DNA from: Auxenochlorella pyrenoidosa | Lineage: Eukaryota; Chlorophyta; Trebouxiophyceae; Chlorellales; Chlorellaceae | Direction: 5' to 3' | Assembly: GCA_001430745.1 (NCBI GenBank) | Contig: KQ481962.1 | Coordinates: 634,360-698,359, forward strand | DNA length: 64,000 nt | Shown here: piece after piece, positions 16,358-30,200 of the stretch | Layout of the letters: the number at the start of each line of letters is the position of its first letter | Numbering within the stretch: the stretch's first letter is position 1 | The notes under the pieces: model-generated | What the model was told of the DNA's origin: nothing | The model's input: only the letters and a program-made list of their open reading frames with translations | The model's database searches: none | Made by a program: the position numbers and the translations under genes

Positions 16358-18432
16358 TCAGAGCAGGGCGGTGGCCTCAATCTCCACCTTGGCCCCCAGG
16401 GGCAGGCCCTTGACAGCAAAGGTGGCACGGGCGGGCGGGTTCTGCGGGAAGAAGCGGCCGTAGANNNNNNNNNNNNNNNNNNNNNNNNNNNNNNNNNNNN
16501 NNNNNNNNNNNNNNNNNNNNNNNNNNNNNNNNNNNNNNNNNNNNNNNNNNNNNNNNNNNNNNNNNNNNNNNNNNNNNNNNNNNNNNNNNNNNNNNNNNNN
16601 NNNNNNNNNNNNNNNNNNNNNNNNNNNNNNNNNNNNNNNNNNNNNNNNNNNNNNNNNNNNNNNNNNNNNNNNNNNNNNNNNNNNNNNNNNNNNNNNNNNN
16701 NNNNNNNNNNNNNNNNNNNNNNNNNNNNNNNNNNNNNNNNNNNNNNNNNNNNNNNNNNNNNNNNNNNNNNNNNNNNNNNNNNNNNNNNNNNNNNNNNNNN
16801 NNNNNNNNNNNNNNNNNNNNNNNNNNNNNNNNNNNNNNNNNNNNNNNNNNNNNNNNNNNNNNNNNNNNNNNNNNNNNNNNNNNNNNNNNNNNNNNNNNNN
16901 NNNNNNNNNNNNNNNNNNNNNNNNNNNNNNNNNNNNNNNNNNNNNNNNNNNNNNNNNNNNNNNNNNNNNNNNNNNNNNNNNNNNNNNNNNNNNNNNNNNN
17001 NNNNNNNNNNNNNNNNNNNNNNNNNNNNNNNNNNNNNNNNNNNNNNNNNNNNNNNNNNNNNNNNNNNNNNNNNNNNNNNNNNNNNNNNNNNNNNNNNNNN
17101 NNNNNNNNNNNNNNNNNNNNNNNNNNNNNNNNNNNNNNNNNNNNNNNNNNNNNNNNNNNNNNNNNNNNNNNNNNNNNNNNNNNNNNNNNNNNNNNNNNNN
17201 NNNNNNNNNNNNNNNNNNNNNNNNNNNNNNNNNNNNNNNNNNNNNNNNNNNNNNNNNNNNNNNNNNNNNNNNNNNNNNNNNNNNNNNNNNNNNNNNNNNN
17301 NNNNNNNNNNNNNNNNNNNNNNNNNNNNNNNNNNNNNNNNNNNNNNNNNNNNNNNNNNNNNNNNNNNNNNNGGCTGGTGATCGCAGGGCCGAGGCGTGCC
17401 GACTGGGATCTGACTGCTGTGGGCACAAATTGACAGCACCCACAGCACTCTAGCAGTCACCCTTGGGCACCCAGGCCAGCGGTTGGGCCACCCCGGGCAG
17501 TGGGCCCACCGGCGCTCACCAGCAGGATGGTGGTCTTCACCACCTTGTCCCAGCTGCTGCCAGAGGCCTCCAGGATGGCACCCAGGTTGGACATGACCTG
17601 AGCGGCAGGGGGGCAGAGTGAGTGGGTAGGATGGGGGGAGGAGGAGGATCAAGCTCGGGCTACAGCGCACAGGCACCGCTGAAAGTAAACAAGGCAGCGC
17701 GGTGCAGCCATGAGGCAAGGATCCGGCTCAGCTGCTTTGCCGGCTGAGCTGCGCTGCGCATGCGTGGCTGGGAGCCTGGCGCTTGGCAGGCCCTGCACAC
17801 AACCCGCCACACCTGCTCAGTCTGCGCCTCCACGGTGTCGCCGGCAAAGTCCTTGGTGCCGGGGACCAGGCCCTGCAGGGGGCGCACGGGAGGGTGGCAG
17901 TGAGGGCAGCAGCCTGGGAAAGCTCCTGTCCCACGACACGCACCCCCAAAGCCAGCAGCCATCCTGGCTACACTGGACACATCGAGCTGCCACGTGCCAG
18001 CGGCCAATCTGTCCCCCTGTTGAACCCGCAGTCCCCTCCTCACCACTTGGCCCGAGATGTACACCATGCCGTTGGCCTTGATGGCCTGGGAGTAGGGGCC
18101 CACAGCGCCGGGGGCCTTGTCGGTGCTCACCACCTCGCGGGCTGCAGCGCGGTGCAAAGAGTCAGCGTGGCAGGGACTCTTGTATTGGCAAGGCGGGAAT
18201 GAGAACTGTGCGGCCGGGAGCACCTGCGTAAGCCTCGAGCACTGCTGCCTGCAGCCACCCCACGTGCCGCCACCCCTGCCGCCGCCCGGTGGTTGTCCTG
18301 CCTACCTGCCGCCTGCACGGACATGGTGCGTCGCTGCTGCACCACACGTCGAGCCGCAATGCGCCGGGCGCTCGGGGCCGAGGAGGTGAGGCGGGCCGCA
18401 GCGGAGGAGCAGGCAGACAGCACGGTGGCCAT
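16358..18432 (-). CDS. RIDA: RidA/YjgF/YER057c/UK114 family imine deaminase, plastid-targeted, interrupted by gap
   Basis: RidA proteins hydrolyse reactive 2-aminoacrylate and related imines released by PLP enzymes, mainly in branched-chain amino acid synthesis. Exons: 18432-18306, 18141-18044, 17872-17813, 17597-17520, then a last exon ending at 16358. The first exon is rich in A, S, R and T (MATVLSACSSAAARLTSSAP), as expected for a chloroplast transit peptide. The mature part shows STDKAPGAVGPYSQAIK, NGMVYISGQV, LVPGTKDF, VMSNLGAILEASGSS and, after the gap, FFPQNPPARATFAVKGLP with the substrate-binding arginine in PARAT, then VEIEATALL at the end. The exon expected between WDKVVKTTILL and YGRFFP (about 12-15 residues) must lie in the run of Ns. 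Head-to-head with importin beta at 19576. Confidence 0.92.
16465..17371. other. Assembly gap (907 Ns)
   Basis: Unsequenced run inside the RidA gene. Flanking exons imply that it holds intron sequence plus one short coding exon. Any reading frame drawn across it is meaningless. Confidence 0.99.
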
Positions 18433-19575
18433 TGCGTTCGGTCTAGGAGCAATGAGGATGGGCCGATCTGCCAGCTGCACGTGCGATGGCTGCCTCAAAC
18501 AGCTTCATGCATGGGGTCCTTGCTGGTGCCAGCAGGTCAGAGAGGGAAGAGGAGCTCCCCAGTGACTGGATCGATTACAGAGTGCGCACGTCGTAACGTG
18601 ATCAGGAATAACAACACGCCGGACGACTCCATCATGCTGGCCATTGACTTTCCGTGCCGCTTTCTCGGCGCTGCCGCCTTGACTGCTGCTGCTGCAGGCC
18701 AGCTGTCTGATTCAGTCCAATAAAGAACAGAAATTTACATTCGCAAGCATGTCCACTTCTGGGGCTCAATGGGATGGCCCCAGCTGCATGGATTGGCATT
18801 TGAATGCACACAGAGGACACATGGGCAGCTAGAGCGGCCAGCCTCTTTCTGCCAGATGCCCATTGCTTCCCGAGATGCCTTTGGAAAAGCATACCAGTTG
18901 GCACGTGAAATGTGGAGCAGCAGCTCACGCACGCATCCAGCTCTGCAAGCCACATCAACGATGGGATCCACCGATCCAGCAGATGGCGGATCTCTGATGC
19001 TTGCGTCACACTGTCAGAGGGCCCAACCAGTGCTATGCCAGTACAGCAGCTGATTTGCCATGCAAGGAAATATATGCATGTGGTGAACGCATTTTCCTGG
19101 AACAGTCGCCACCGCAGCAAGTGACACCTTGCGGTTACATGAGGCAGGCACTGAACTGCTATCAACTGCTGCACACACTTGCTATATGCCTGGACAAGCT
19201 ACCAACAATCTGCAGCGGTTGCATGCCTGGAAACCCTTACCACACCAGCGGTTGTCCAGGCCGATAGCAAGTGTGTGGGAATGTGGGAAAGAAACGAGCG
19301 CAAGCGCCGAGGTGCAAGGATGAACTGCACGTGAGGGTCCACACCCAGGATGCACAGCCGGGGTTGATGTTGCGTAGGAGTAGTCAACGTCACTGATCCG
19401 CATCCCACGACAGCGTCAAAACACATGGGTGCCAGCTCTGCAGTGGAAACGCGCTCCAGCGGTTGGTCACAACCGCATGCTGTGCTGCGCCGTCGGGCGG
19501 CTGCCGCTGCTGGCTGGGGCAAATTGAGCGTGCTCTGCGCAGCGATCACACCGTCTCCGCCTTCCCTCACGCAGC
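18433..19575. promoter_or_regulatory. Intergenic region between divergent RidA and importin beta genes
   Basis: About 1.1 kb separates the two start codons and should hold both promoters and 5' UTRs. The middle (about 18600-19400) is less GC-rich than the genes, with an AT-rich patch near 19068 (aaatatatgcatg). No conserved coding sequence was seen in any frame and no specific element is claimed. Confidence 0.4.
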
Positions 19576-22500
19576 ATGGCGGCGCTGCAAGGCGGGCAGC
19601 TCACTGCGCTCCTGCAGGCCGCGCAGTCGGCCGATGCGGGGGTGCGCGTGCAGGCGGAGCAGCAGCTCAATCTACTGCAGCAACAACACTATGGCGAGCT
19701 GCTTGTCGGCCTCTCTGCGGAGCTGGCCGACGGCGCCAAGCCTCTGGACGCACGCCGCCTGGCCGGCCTGATCCTGAAGAACACCCTGGATGCCAAGGAT
19801 GATGCCCGCAAGGTGGGGATGCGCCGGGGGGGCCTGGGTGCAGCGGGACGTGAGAGGGTGATCACATGCTTGAAATGGTGAGGGCTGTGGCAAGGGACAA
19901 CGCTGCGCCATATCACTGGGGTTGTACAAGGGCTTGAGCAAGCCTGCAAGGCGACAGTTGGTCGGTCTGGAAGCAGGCTCTGTTGCGGCGGCGGCGGCGG
20001 CGGCAGCAGCGGCCCAGCACTTGTGTCTTCAGCCCCGCGACTTTGCAGCATGTGGCTCCTTGATTGGCTCATTGGACACTGTGCAACACGCCAGCTGCAG
20101 CCAGTAGGCTGGTTGCTGCAGTCTGCTTGCAACCTCCATGTGGCACCGCCTCGCACCCAAGCCTGTTCGTGGGATCGCTGCTGCCCTTGTCTTCTCTGCC
20201 AAGCAGCCGCGTGCTGCGGATTGCCCCTGGCGTATCCTCTGCTCCGTGTTCTGCTGGCTCCCCTATCACTGCCATTGCTTCCGCCCCCAGCATTACGTGC
20301 CTGCCTCGTGTGCCCCCTGCAGAAAGCGCTGGTGCACCAGTGGGTGTCTGCTGACCCCAACATGAAGAAGCAGGTCAAGGCCAGCCTGCTGGCCACGCTG
20401 GGAACACAGGTGTGTGCCGCCCCCGGGGGGCGCCTGCAAATTCCTGCTGCGCACCATGCACAGTCAGAGCAGGGTGCTTGCAGAGCAGGGGCGGGGCAGC
20501 AGGCGGCGCTGTGCAGCAAGTGGCGCTCTGCGCAACACCCGCTTAAAGCCCACCCATCCGGCCGCCTCGCTCCCCCCAGCACCATCACCGCTGCTCCATG
20601 CCCCGCACCCTGTTGCGCAGGGCGACGCCGGCCACACTGCGGCGCTGGTGATTGCCAAGGTGGCAGCGGTCGAGGTGCCTCGCAGCGAGTGGCCCGAGCT
20701 GATTGGCGCGCTGCTGGCCAACATGGCCGCCAGCCCCTCCACCAAGGAGCTGCGCCAGTCCACGCTGGAGGCGCTGGGCTACACCTGCGAGGTGGGTGCT
20801 GCGCCCCGCCAGGCGGGTGCTGCGCCCACCGTGCACAGCGGAGCATGCGCAGCGGCTGGCGGGCAGCCCATGCAGCCATGTGGGCAACGCGGGAGATTCT
20901 GTCGTCCAGCACAGCCTGACACTGGCAGCCTCTGGAGCGGCAGACAGCAGGAGCAGGAGGAGAAGGATGCACCCAACAGCGAGGCGTGGCCCTGGGTGCT
21001 GAGTGACTGCCTGAAAAAGGTCAAGGTTCCCTCAGCGGCAGTGTCGCCGCCGGTGTGCCCTCCCTCCTTGCCTGCCTGCAGGAGCTGGGCAACCTGGAGG
21101 AGGACTACCTGAGCCAGCAGGAGGTCAACTCTATCCTCACCGCTGTGGTGCAGGTGCGGCATGTGCCACCTGCGTGGGCCGGAGATGGTCCTGATTGTTG
21201 CTGGTTCGGTGCTGCAGAGCAGCGAGGGGGAAAGCACTGGAGGCCAGGGTCGTGGAGGCTCTGCTAGTGGGCGCCGGCAAGGCATGGTCTGCCTACTCAG
21301 CCCTGCTCCCGTTTCGCTGCTCGCCTGTGTTTGCTGTTCTGCCTGCTTGACCGCCGTGGTTTTTTTGTTGGACAGACGTGGTGTTGGATGGATGCGGAGC
21401 CGCCTTGTTGCCTGCACATACAACCTTGCAAGCTCATTGGCAGCGTATCTTGCTGCCTGCTCGCTGGCACGAGAGCCCCTTCTCACTTGGCTGGCCCGTG
21501 ACGCCCATGTTCCTTTCTTATCTACATTGAACTGAGCTGTGGATGGGCCACATGAGTACACCAACTGCCGGAGGCCTCTGCCTGCAAGCATGCGCATGCT
21601 CATCAAACGTGTTGTCTTATGTGGCCGCCAACTGTGCTTTGGCCTACGCCCAGCCTATGCCTCTAGCTGTGCCCAGCACCTGGCATCACATAGGAACTAT
21701 CCTCTCGTGCTGCCTTTAAAACACCGCGCACGTGCCACCCTGATTGTCGCCCATGCCGGCCGCCCCTCCCCGCCCGCAGGGCATGCGCAAGGAGGAGCCG
21801 GAGGTGGATGTGCGGCATGCCGCCACCGTGGCCCTGCAGAACGCGCTCACCTTTGCGCACAACAACTTCTCCAACGACTCGGAGCGCAACTACATCATGC
21901 AGATCATCTGCGAGGGCACGCTGGCGGGTGAGGCGGCGCCGCGCGCAGGGCCGCCGCGTGCAGTAGGGTGCCTGCGCTGCGGGGCGGGGGGCCAAGATTC
22001 TTGCACGGTTGCGACTGGCGGCGTGTGGGACCTGACGCGCTGCGCATGTGCACCCATGGCAGTGAAGCATGTGCACTCAGGAGAGCTTCTCGCGGGTATC
22101 CCGCTGTGCTCTCAGTGAGGCGTGCCTGGCGCCCACGCTTGCCCATGACGTCGGCTATACCCAGAGGCACTTAATGCCCCGCCTGGCCCCTGCCGCAGAC
22201 AACGCACGCATCCGGCAGGCGTCCTGGGAGTGCCTGGCCTGCATTGCCAGCGGGTACTACGACAAGCTGCCGGCGTACATGCAGGACATCTTCTCGCTCA
22301 CGCAGCGCGCGGTGCAGGGCGACGAGGAGGAGGTGGTGCTGCAGGCGCTCGAGTTCTGGTGCACCGTGGCGGAGGAGGAGCTGGACCGGGACGGGGTGAG
22401 GGGCAGCCCGCCTGGCTGCGCTGCGCTGCGCTGCGCTGTGCTGTGCTGTGGTTGCTTGACAGAAACCGCACCTGCGCGGGGGCTGCCTATCCGCCGCCCC

Positions 22501-25500
22501 GGGCCTGGCGAACATCCTGCTCATGGCACAAACCGGCCTGCCTTAGTGGCCGTTGGTGGCCACGGTCCTGACGCGTCGCTCCCGCCCCCCATGCCTGCGC
22601 TGCCTGTGCAGGAGGCCAGCAGCAGCGACGCCGACAGCGTCAACCACCGGTTCATCGCCACCGCGCTGCCACACCTGGTGCCCCTGCTGCTGGAGCAGCT
22701 GACCAAGCAGGAGGAGGGGCAGGAGACGGACGACGGCGTGTGGAACGTGTCCATGGCGGCGGGGACGTGCCTGGCGCTGTGCGCCAGCGTGGCCAGCGAC
22801 GCCATCGTGCCGCTCGTCATGCCCTACGTCACCGCCAACATCCAGGTCGGTGCCCCCGCCGGGTGTGCCGTCGAGTCGTTGCAAGAAGCCTTGTCGATCG
22901 GCATCCCGCCCCAGCACATTCTGTGGCCAGGCGGCGCGCCCATCACCACGCCCACCTGCCCAGCCCAAGGCCTGTAGCCGTGCAAACATGCCGCCCACTG
23001 CCGCTGTGGGTTGCGCCCTGCAGAAAACAGACGGCGCTGAGAGCTGGCGCGCCCGAGAGGCAGCCACGTTTGCGTTTGGCTCCATCCTGGAGGTGGGAGG
23101 GCGGCTCAGGTTGTGTGTGCGCTGTGGCTGGTCACAGCTGTCCAGGACAAGGGGATCTGGCTGCGCTGCAGGGCAATGCTTTCAGAGCAGCGACAAGAGG
23201 TTGGGTGACCACACCCTGCGCACCCATCCCAAGCCGCAGCTCAGCCTGCCCCCTGCCGCCCTGCAGGGTCCCGGGGTGGAGACGCTGGGCCAGCTTGTGC
23301 AGTCGGGGCTGGGCTTCCTGCTGACGGCGCTGAAGCAGGACCCCAATGCTCACGTCAAGGACACCACCGCTTGGACGATAGGTGGGTGCGCGCCGGGCAG
23401 GATGGGCTGCGACAGGTGGTGGGCGGCGCAAGGGCGGCCAGGAGAGGGTGTTTGTGATCCAGGCCGGGCATGAGGGTGGACTGGCGCGGGGAGGTATGCA
23501 TGCGTGGGCGGCCAGGAGGGGCCGAGGGCAGCCGAAGACGCTGCACTGGCTCTGACCAGCCGCCCAACATGCGGCTTCTGCGCACTCCTTGCCCAGGCCT
23601 GCCTTTCAGTAGCACTTACCCGCCCTTGCCTGCCTCGCTGCCTTGCCCCCCGCAGGCCGCATCTTCGAGTTTGTGCACGGCGAGGACTCGCAGGTGCCGC
23701 TGCTTGGCCCCGGCAACCTGCCGCAGGTGGTCGAGGCGCTGCTGCATGCCATCCGAGACGCGCCGCACATCGCGGAGAAGGTGCGCCCTGCCCGCCCCCC
23801 GCCCCGGCGCTCCCCCCCGGTGCCCGCCCCGACTGGTGCGGGCGCAGCGCAGGCGCGAGGGAGGGGGCGCCAGGCGGGGCGCGGCAGCACCGGCGGGCAT
23901 GCCGGCCGGGCCAAGCCCCTGTCAGCCACCCAAGCCTGTCCACTGGGCGCGCCACGCCAACACCCTGCGCCCGTTGCCACCCTTTCCGGCCCCCAGGTGT
24001 GCTACGCCGTCTCCCAGCTGGCGGCGGGCTTTGAGGAGCAGCGCGGCACCTCGGCCATGTCGCCCTACTTCAAGGACGTGGTGCAGGCGCTGCTGGAGAC
24101 GGTGGGTGGGGGGTGGGGGTGGGGGGGTTGGCAAGGGAGGGGGACGGCCAGGGCGAGTCGGCTCGAGGGCGGGTGTTGCACGCCAGTGCCAGTGCTCTGC
24201 AGCGGCAGCGCTGCATGGATCGCAGAGCCGACGCAGCATCCGCCACCGGTCGCCCGCCCGCTGGCTTTCATCGCACCATGTCGGCCAGCGCTTGAGGCCC
24301 CGAACCCCCTACCCCCCCTTGCTGCAGGCCTCGCGGCCCGCGGACGCGGCGGAGCAGACGCGGCTGCAGACGCAGGCGTTTGAGGCCATTAACGAGGTTG
24401 TGCGCGCGTCTGCCGCCGACACCACCCCCATGGTGGTGCAGCTCATCCCGCTGGTGGTGGGCAAGCTGCAGGAGACGCTGCACATGCAGGGCGGAGGGCT
24501 GGAGGCGGCGGAGCGGCAGAGCGAGATCCAGGTGGGTGGGCACGGGAAGTTTTGGAAGCTCGCTCAACCCGCGCAAGCCCGCTGTGCCCTGCCCCCGGCT
24601 GTTCCCACCTTGTATGCCATGGGGAGGGATCGGGTGCTACCGACAGCTGACACGCCCCCCTGCCTCCCCCTCCTTGCGCCGCCCCCCCTGCCGCAGGGCC
24701 TGCTGTGCGGCATGACCCAGGTGATTGTGCAGAAGCTGAGCGACAGCGACAGCGCCAAGGCGGGCGTGCTGCAGTATGCGGACCACATCATGGACGCGCT
24801 GCTCAACGTGTTTGCCTGCCGCAAGAGCAGCGTGCACGAGGAGGCGATGCTGGCGGTGGTGAGCACCCAAGGGGGGGTAGGGGGCTGTCGGTGCGCTCAC
24901 AAGGGGGGGAGGGGCAGCAAAGAAAGCGGGCGGCAAGGGAAGGCTGGCGGCGCAATTGTGCGCACAAAGGGACGCGTGCTGCCTATGGCAAGAGGACTGC
25001 AAAGGTTGACATCCTGTGCTCGCAAGCTGGAAGCTCTGCTGTGCCCAGCCCCTGCCTGACCGCTGCCCTGGCCCGCCCGGGTGTGCCACCCCCCCTGCAG
25101 GGCGCCATGACGTACGCCTGCGGCCGCCAGTTCTCCAAGTACATGGAGCGCTTCTACCCGGTGCTGCAGACCGGCCTGGCGCACCACCAGGTGGGGGCCG
25201 CCGGTCCGGGGGCATGCGCAGCCCATCCTGTCATGGCTCTGTCGCCCCCCCGCTGCTGTCCAGTGCGTGGCCAGGCAGGCTGTCCGCGCTGGTCCTGATC
25301 CGACTGGCCGCGCGCCTGCCCGCGCCCCGCGCTACCCTCGCTGCAGGAGTGGCAGGTGTGCCAGGTGACGGTGGGCGTGCTGGGCGACGTGTGCCGCGCC
25401 ATCGAGGACGGCATCTTCCCCTTCTGCGACGCCATCATGCAGGCACGCGCCCGCCCCCCTCTCCCTGCATTGCCAGCTGCCAGGGGCGGCTGGCTGGTGG

Positions 25501-26760
25501 GCATGCCACTCGGGGGCAGATCTTGACGTGATACCGAGCTGTGGCCAGCCAGCCCAAGGGAGTCCTTGCCCTGGCTGCGCCTAAGTGTACTCATGCACCA
25601 GTTCCCACTCTCCTGGTGTCCCCCCCCTTTCCCGCCTGCAGACGCTGCTGACCAACCTGCAGTCGCCAGATGTGCACCGCAACATCAAGCCGCAGATCCT
25701 CTCAGCCTTTGGCGACATTGCGCTGGCCATTGGAGACCGCTTCGAGGTGGGGTGGCCTGCCGGCCGCCTGGCGCAGCCGACCTGCCCCTTGCTGGGGGGC
25801 GGCGCCGCCAGGCCAAGAGCAGCATGTCTGATCCCCAGGTGGTCCAGCAACCCAGGCACCCTCCCCTGCATAACATCACACCACACCATGCGCCGCCTCG
25901 CCCCCCACCCCCTCCCCCCCCCCTTGCAGAAGTACCTGCAGCACGTAGTGGCCATGCTGCAGAGCGCGATGCAGCTGAGCGTGCAGCAGCAGCAGGGGGC
26001 AGACGAAGACATGGCAGACTACAACAACCTGCTGCGGCATGGTGGGTGCGGCCCTGGCCCTGGTCGCCTCTGCATGGCTGCCGTCAGTCTGGTTGTTAGC
26101 GAGGGCTTGTCATGTTGCATGCAGCACCCACGTTTCTGCAGCAGCGCACACACACACACCACTACCACCACCAACCCCGGCGCCCTGCAGGCATCCTTGA
26201 GGCGTGGGCGGGCATGTTCAACGGGCTGTCCAAGGACAAGGCGGAGCAGTACCTGAAGCCCTTTGCGCCGCCGCTGCTCGACTTTGTGGAGGCCGTCTAC
26301 TCGGACAAGGCGGGGCAGGACGACGGTGCGCCGCCTGGCTGGCGTGCAGGGCCGCCGGGGGGCAGCTTCGGAGCATGGGGGGCCCCACACCTGCTGGACC
26401 TGCCCTCCCTTTGGCAGGCTGCCAGCATGGGCGCAGCGCACCCATGGGCGCCCCCTGTCAGGCGACAGACCAGCTGGGGCGCACAGCAATGGACCCCCCA
26501 CCCCACCCGACTCCCATCCCCACCCACCCCACGCCCATCCCCACCACCCCCGCCTCCGCCCCTGCCCCTGGGCCGCAGGCGTGTGGAAGGCCTCTGCCGC
26601 GCTGCTGGGCGACGTGGCGTCCACGCTGTCAGCAGTGGGCGTGCTGTTCCAGCAGAAGCCGTACGTGCAGCCCTTCCTGCAGCAGCTGGCGCAGGACTCT
26701 ACCACCGCCGACACCGCCAACTGGGCCAGCCAGATGATTCAGAAAGCGCTGCGCGGCTGA
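19576..26760 (+). CDS. KPNB1: Importin subunit beta-1 (karyopherin beta)
   Basis: Nuclear import receptor: binds importin alpha or cargo, passes the pore and releases cargo on RanGTP. Nineteen exons keep one frame: 19576-19812, 20323-20409, 20621-20791, 21082-21153, 21780-21927, 22199-22395, 22612-22845, 23024-23092, 23267-23381, 23656-23780, 23997-24101, 24328-24531, 24697-24858, 25101-25190, 25347-25442, 25642-25746, 25930-26041, 26191-26325 and 26579-26760. The 881-residue product matches the family (human 876). HEAT-repeat helices are seen throughout. The N-terminus has the importin-N pattern ([21 protein letters not shown]); the Ran-binding region has [13 protein letters not shown], and conserved helices include [20 protein letters not shown] and [14 protein letters not shown]. 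The acidic loop is [23 protein letters not shown]. The longest intron is 21154-21779. The intron after 25442 has a GC donor. Expected to be constitutive. Confidence 0.95.
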
Positions 26761-27184
26761 GCCGGCGCGCCGCCAGCTGCTGCAGCGGGCCTGCCTGCCG
26801 CTGGCTGGCGGTGACCTGCTTTCCCTTGGGGCTGCTGCAACAGGCAGCCCAGCGCTTGCGGCACGACTGCATCGCCGCGGCTGGGTGTGGGCCTGCCAGC
26901 TGGCGCCGCCCGGGCTTTGCACGGGACCCGGGGTTCGAGGGTCACTCTCCACACCTGCCCCTCTCGCTGCTCTTTCATTTGTCGTCGCTTTCTCTGCTGC
27001 CCCTTGTCGTGATCCCTCTTCCCCGCACCGTTGCTTAAGCCCATCAACTGGAAGCGGCAGCAGTCAGCAAGCGTGTGGGGAACTGGTGGCGGTGACCTTG
27101 CCAGGCAGCCACATCCCCGGGCTCTTATGCTTGGCTGAGGTGCTGTGCAGGTCTGTGCACTCTCAAGGGCGGTCGGGAGGCACG

Positions 27185-27189
27185 TTACA
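27185..27189 (-). terminator. TGTAA poly(A) signal of the glycosyltransferase gene
   Basis: TGTAA on the minus strand, 25-29 bases after the stop codon at 27214. TGTAA is the usual polyadenylation signal of chlorophyte nuclear genes. Confidence 0.6.
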
Positions 27190-27213
27190 TGCACAGTCAC
27201 TCCTTGGCGGGCA

Positions 27214-30200
27214 TCAGTCGACGTCCCACCAGAGCCCGGTTCCCTCCCGGCTCTGGCTGCCGCGCGGCCAGGGCAGCCGCCTCGCCAGCTGCTGCACTGG
27301 CTCGCCACGCAGCGCACGCGGCAGCAGGTCCAGCAGCGCCGCCCTGACCGTGTCTGTGTCAACGATCATGCCCGCCCGAGCATGCGCCTCCAGGCAGTAC
27401 CTGCGGTGGCGGCAGGTGGGGCCGGCAATGTTGGACAGCAGATGCTGGCAGGCCTTGGCAGGGTGAAGGCTTCGGCAGGTGCCAGGCTTCAGCCTGCAAT
27501 GAGGAGGTTACGGCTGGCCACGCCCACATCGCTGTGCAGCAGAGCGTGCGGCAGCTTCCATCTGCAGACCCTTCCCTACGGCGGCAGCCAACCTGCTGGA
27601 GCACTCCTCTGCTGTCCAGTGCGCATACTTGGCATCCTCGCTTTCAAGGTACATCACCCACTGCAGCACATGGAGCAGGGGAGTGGGGAGCAACTCAGCT
27701 GGCGGGAACAAGGCTCCAGAAACTGAGGCGGTGATGCGGTCGCATCGGCTTCTCACACAGGTCTCGACATCCAGGACAGTTTGTGGGTGTCCACATTGTG
27801 GCCTTGAAGTGCAGATGATGCCTGAGCAAGTGCCACCACAGCAGTGATGCGGTGGCTAGGGTGGGGGGCCCCACCTCGCTGCTGTTGGCCTTCCACGCAA
27901 AGTGGTGCAGGCAGCCCACAGAGCGCGTGAGGTTGAGGTAGATCTCCGAGATGCCATGCCACTCCCTGCATGCCATAAGAGGCAAGGCAAAAATTGGTAG
28001 GCACAGCAGAGTGTGTGCCTTGGAGCACCCGGTTGCTGTTGAAGGCCCATGCTTGAGCACACTTCAGGTGCTTACAATGTGCCCACCCATGCCACATCAG
28101 GGGTGCGCACCTGCCGCAGCAGGGATGCACACATGACAAACAGCCCAGGCAGCAGATGCAAAGAGCAGAATAAGCCGTGCCCGGTGTGCCACCAGCCCCT
28201 CACCAGTTGTACGGCAGCAGCTCCAGCACCAGCGCCCCCGGCGGCAGGAACACAGCGTTGGCCAGCAGCGGGCCGTGGCGGGCCACCAGCACGCCTGCAC
28301 AGCGCGCAAGAGGGGGAACATAGCGTGGCCCCGATTTCAAGTGCTGCACCAGCGTGCAGGCAGCGAGCTTGCCAGCCAGCAACGACGGTGGCAACCCAAC
28401 AAACAATGCGTCTTGCTGGATCGCCTTTTTGAAAAGACACGCACGGTCCCCCTCCCATCTGCCGGGCGCCCCCACCCTGGCGGGCGCCCACCTGTGCCGG
28501 CCATGGAGGCCACAAAGGAGGGGAATGCAGCCCCCGGGGTCACCGAGTACGGCCGCACAGCCATGCCCAGCGCGTCGCCCACCTCGCGCAGCGCGGCCAG
28601 CACCTGCGCGCAGCACAGCGTGGCTCAGCACAGCAGCCTGCCGTGGCCAAGGGCGGGCTGCCCGCGGCAGGTGTGCAGAAGTGCGGCGCGCGCCTGCCCT
28701 GCGGTCTGGGAGCCACGCCCTGCCCCCCGCCCCTCCAAACCAACAGTATCCCGCTCCCGCTCTGCCGTAAGGCGCTGCCCACCTCGCCGTTGTTCACCAC
28801 CGGCTCGTGGTTCATGGCCATCAGGTAGGTGATGACGGGGGGCGCCACGCCCGCGTCCCAGGCGGGGCCGCCTATGCTCATGTTTGCCGCTGCAGGCGCG
28901 GGGGCTTGGCAGGGTGGCATGGGCGGGCAGCTGCAGGGGCGCCGCGGTCGTGCCTGGCAGCCAGAGCATGCGCAGATCCCAGGATTGCCAGTGGCGGTGG
29001 TGGCAGCAGAGAATGCTGCCATGCACAGCCCGCAGCAGGCAGAGGCAGGCGCTGTGCAGACCCTTGCCTGCATACGCTGCTTCTCGGAACGCCCGTGCAT
29101 GCTCCGGCGTGGCAAAGCCGCTGCGGCCCTCCGGGTGCGCATACCTGGCCACATAGACAGGGGGGTGGGGACAAACAGCTGTTGCACCCTCCAGCACACT
29201 AGCGGTGCCAGTCCCCGGGAGCATGCAGGCCCAGCTGTGCCATGCTTCTCATTGTCCATCTCAGCAAAGCACGCCTCGTTGAAGACCCAGCCAACCGCCA
29301 GCATTAGGGACTGCAGGCCACCTCCATCCAGCCGCCGAAGCCGCCCTGGCGCCCGGGCCCCGTCGCACACACCGGGAGTGCACCACCAGCACGCGCTCAA
29401 AGCCCAGCCAGCTGGTGGCATTCAGGCTCTCCAGCTCGTCGAAGAAGAGCACGCGGGGCAGGGAGCGCGGCGACTTGAGGCCTGGGCGCAGCGCGAGGCG
29501 CAGCATGTCCATGACCCAGGTGAGGCCCTGGGGCGAGGGGCGGGGGGGGGGGGGGGGGGGGTTGGAGCCTTGGCGATTTCAAAGCATGCTGTGGTGGAAG
29601 GACGGTGCACTACAGCAAGCTAAGACGTGGTGCACTATGCACGCTGGGCAGGCAGGCAGGCAAGCCATGGTGTGGGCAGGCGGCCTATAAACTGCATCCA
29701 GCAAGCAGGGCCCACGATCGGGACCGCACTTCGCACCTCACTGCACCCTCTCCTGCAACCAGCTCACCTTCACTTGGTCGCGCCGCAGGTTTGGGAAGAT
29801 CACGGAGGACAGGTGTGCGGCCTCTGGCGCGAGCCCGGCGGTGGCGGCCCATGAGCCGTTCGTCAGCGCAGAGTAGATGGGCAGCAGGGCCTCGGCCCAG
29901 TGGCCCATGTTCTCGGGGAAGGCAGGGAAGGGAAAGTCCACCCAGAGGCAGGTGCCGCGCAGCAGCCCCGCCTGGATGTTGCGGAAGTGCAGGCTGGTGT
30001 TGGTCAGCGGCAGCTTGCCCACGGCAATGTTGTGGGAGAAGGGCACGTCGGGGCTGTGGGTGCTGTACGTGTCCACGTCAGCGGTGTCCAGCACGGCAAA
30101 GAAGCGCTGCACGTGGAACCTGGAGGGGAGGGCGGCGGGGCCAGGCAGCAATGGCAGGGCGGCGGCGCTTCAGATGGACCCCAGGTCGGGCGGCGCCATG

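Noticed and set aside
16295..17718. Long open frames crossing the N run
   Set aside because: Ns were read as coding; they carry no evidence. Only the RidA exons on both sides are real.
18632..19174. 181-codon minus-strand frame between RidA and importin beta
   Set aside because: No domain, no splice-supported continuation and no resemblance to a known family; treated as intergenic.
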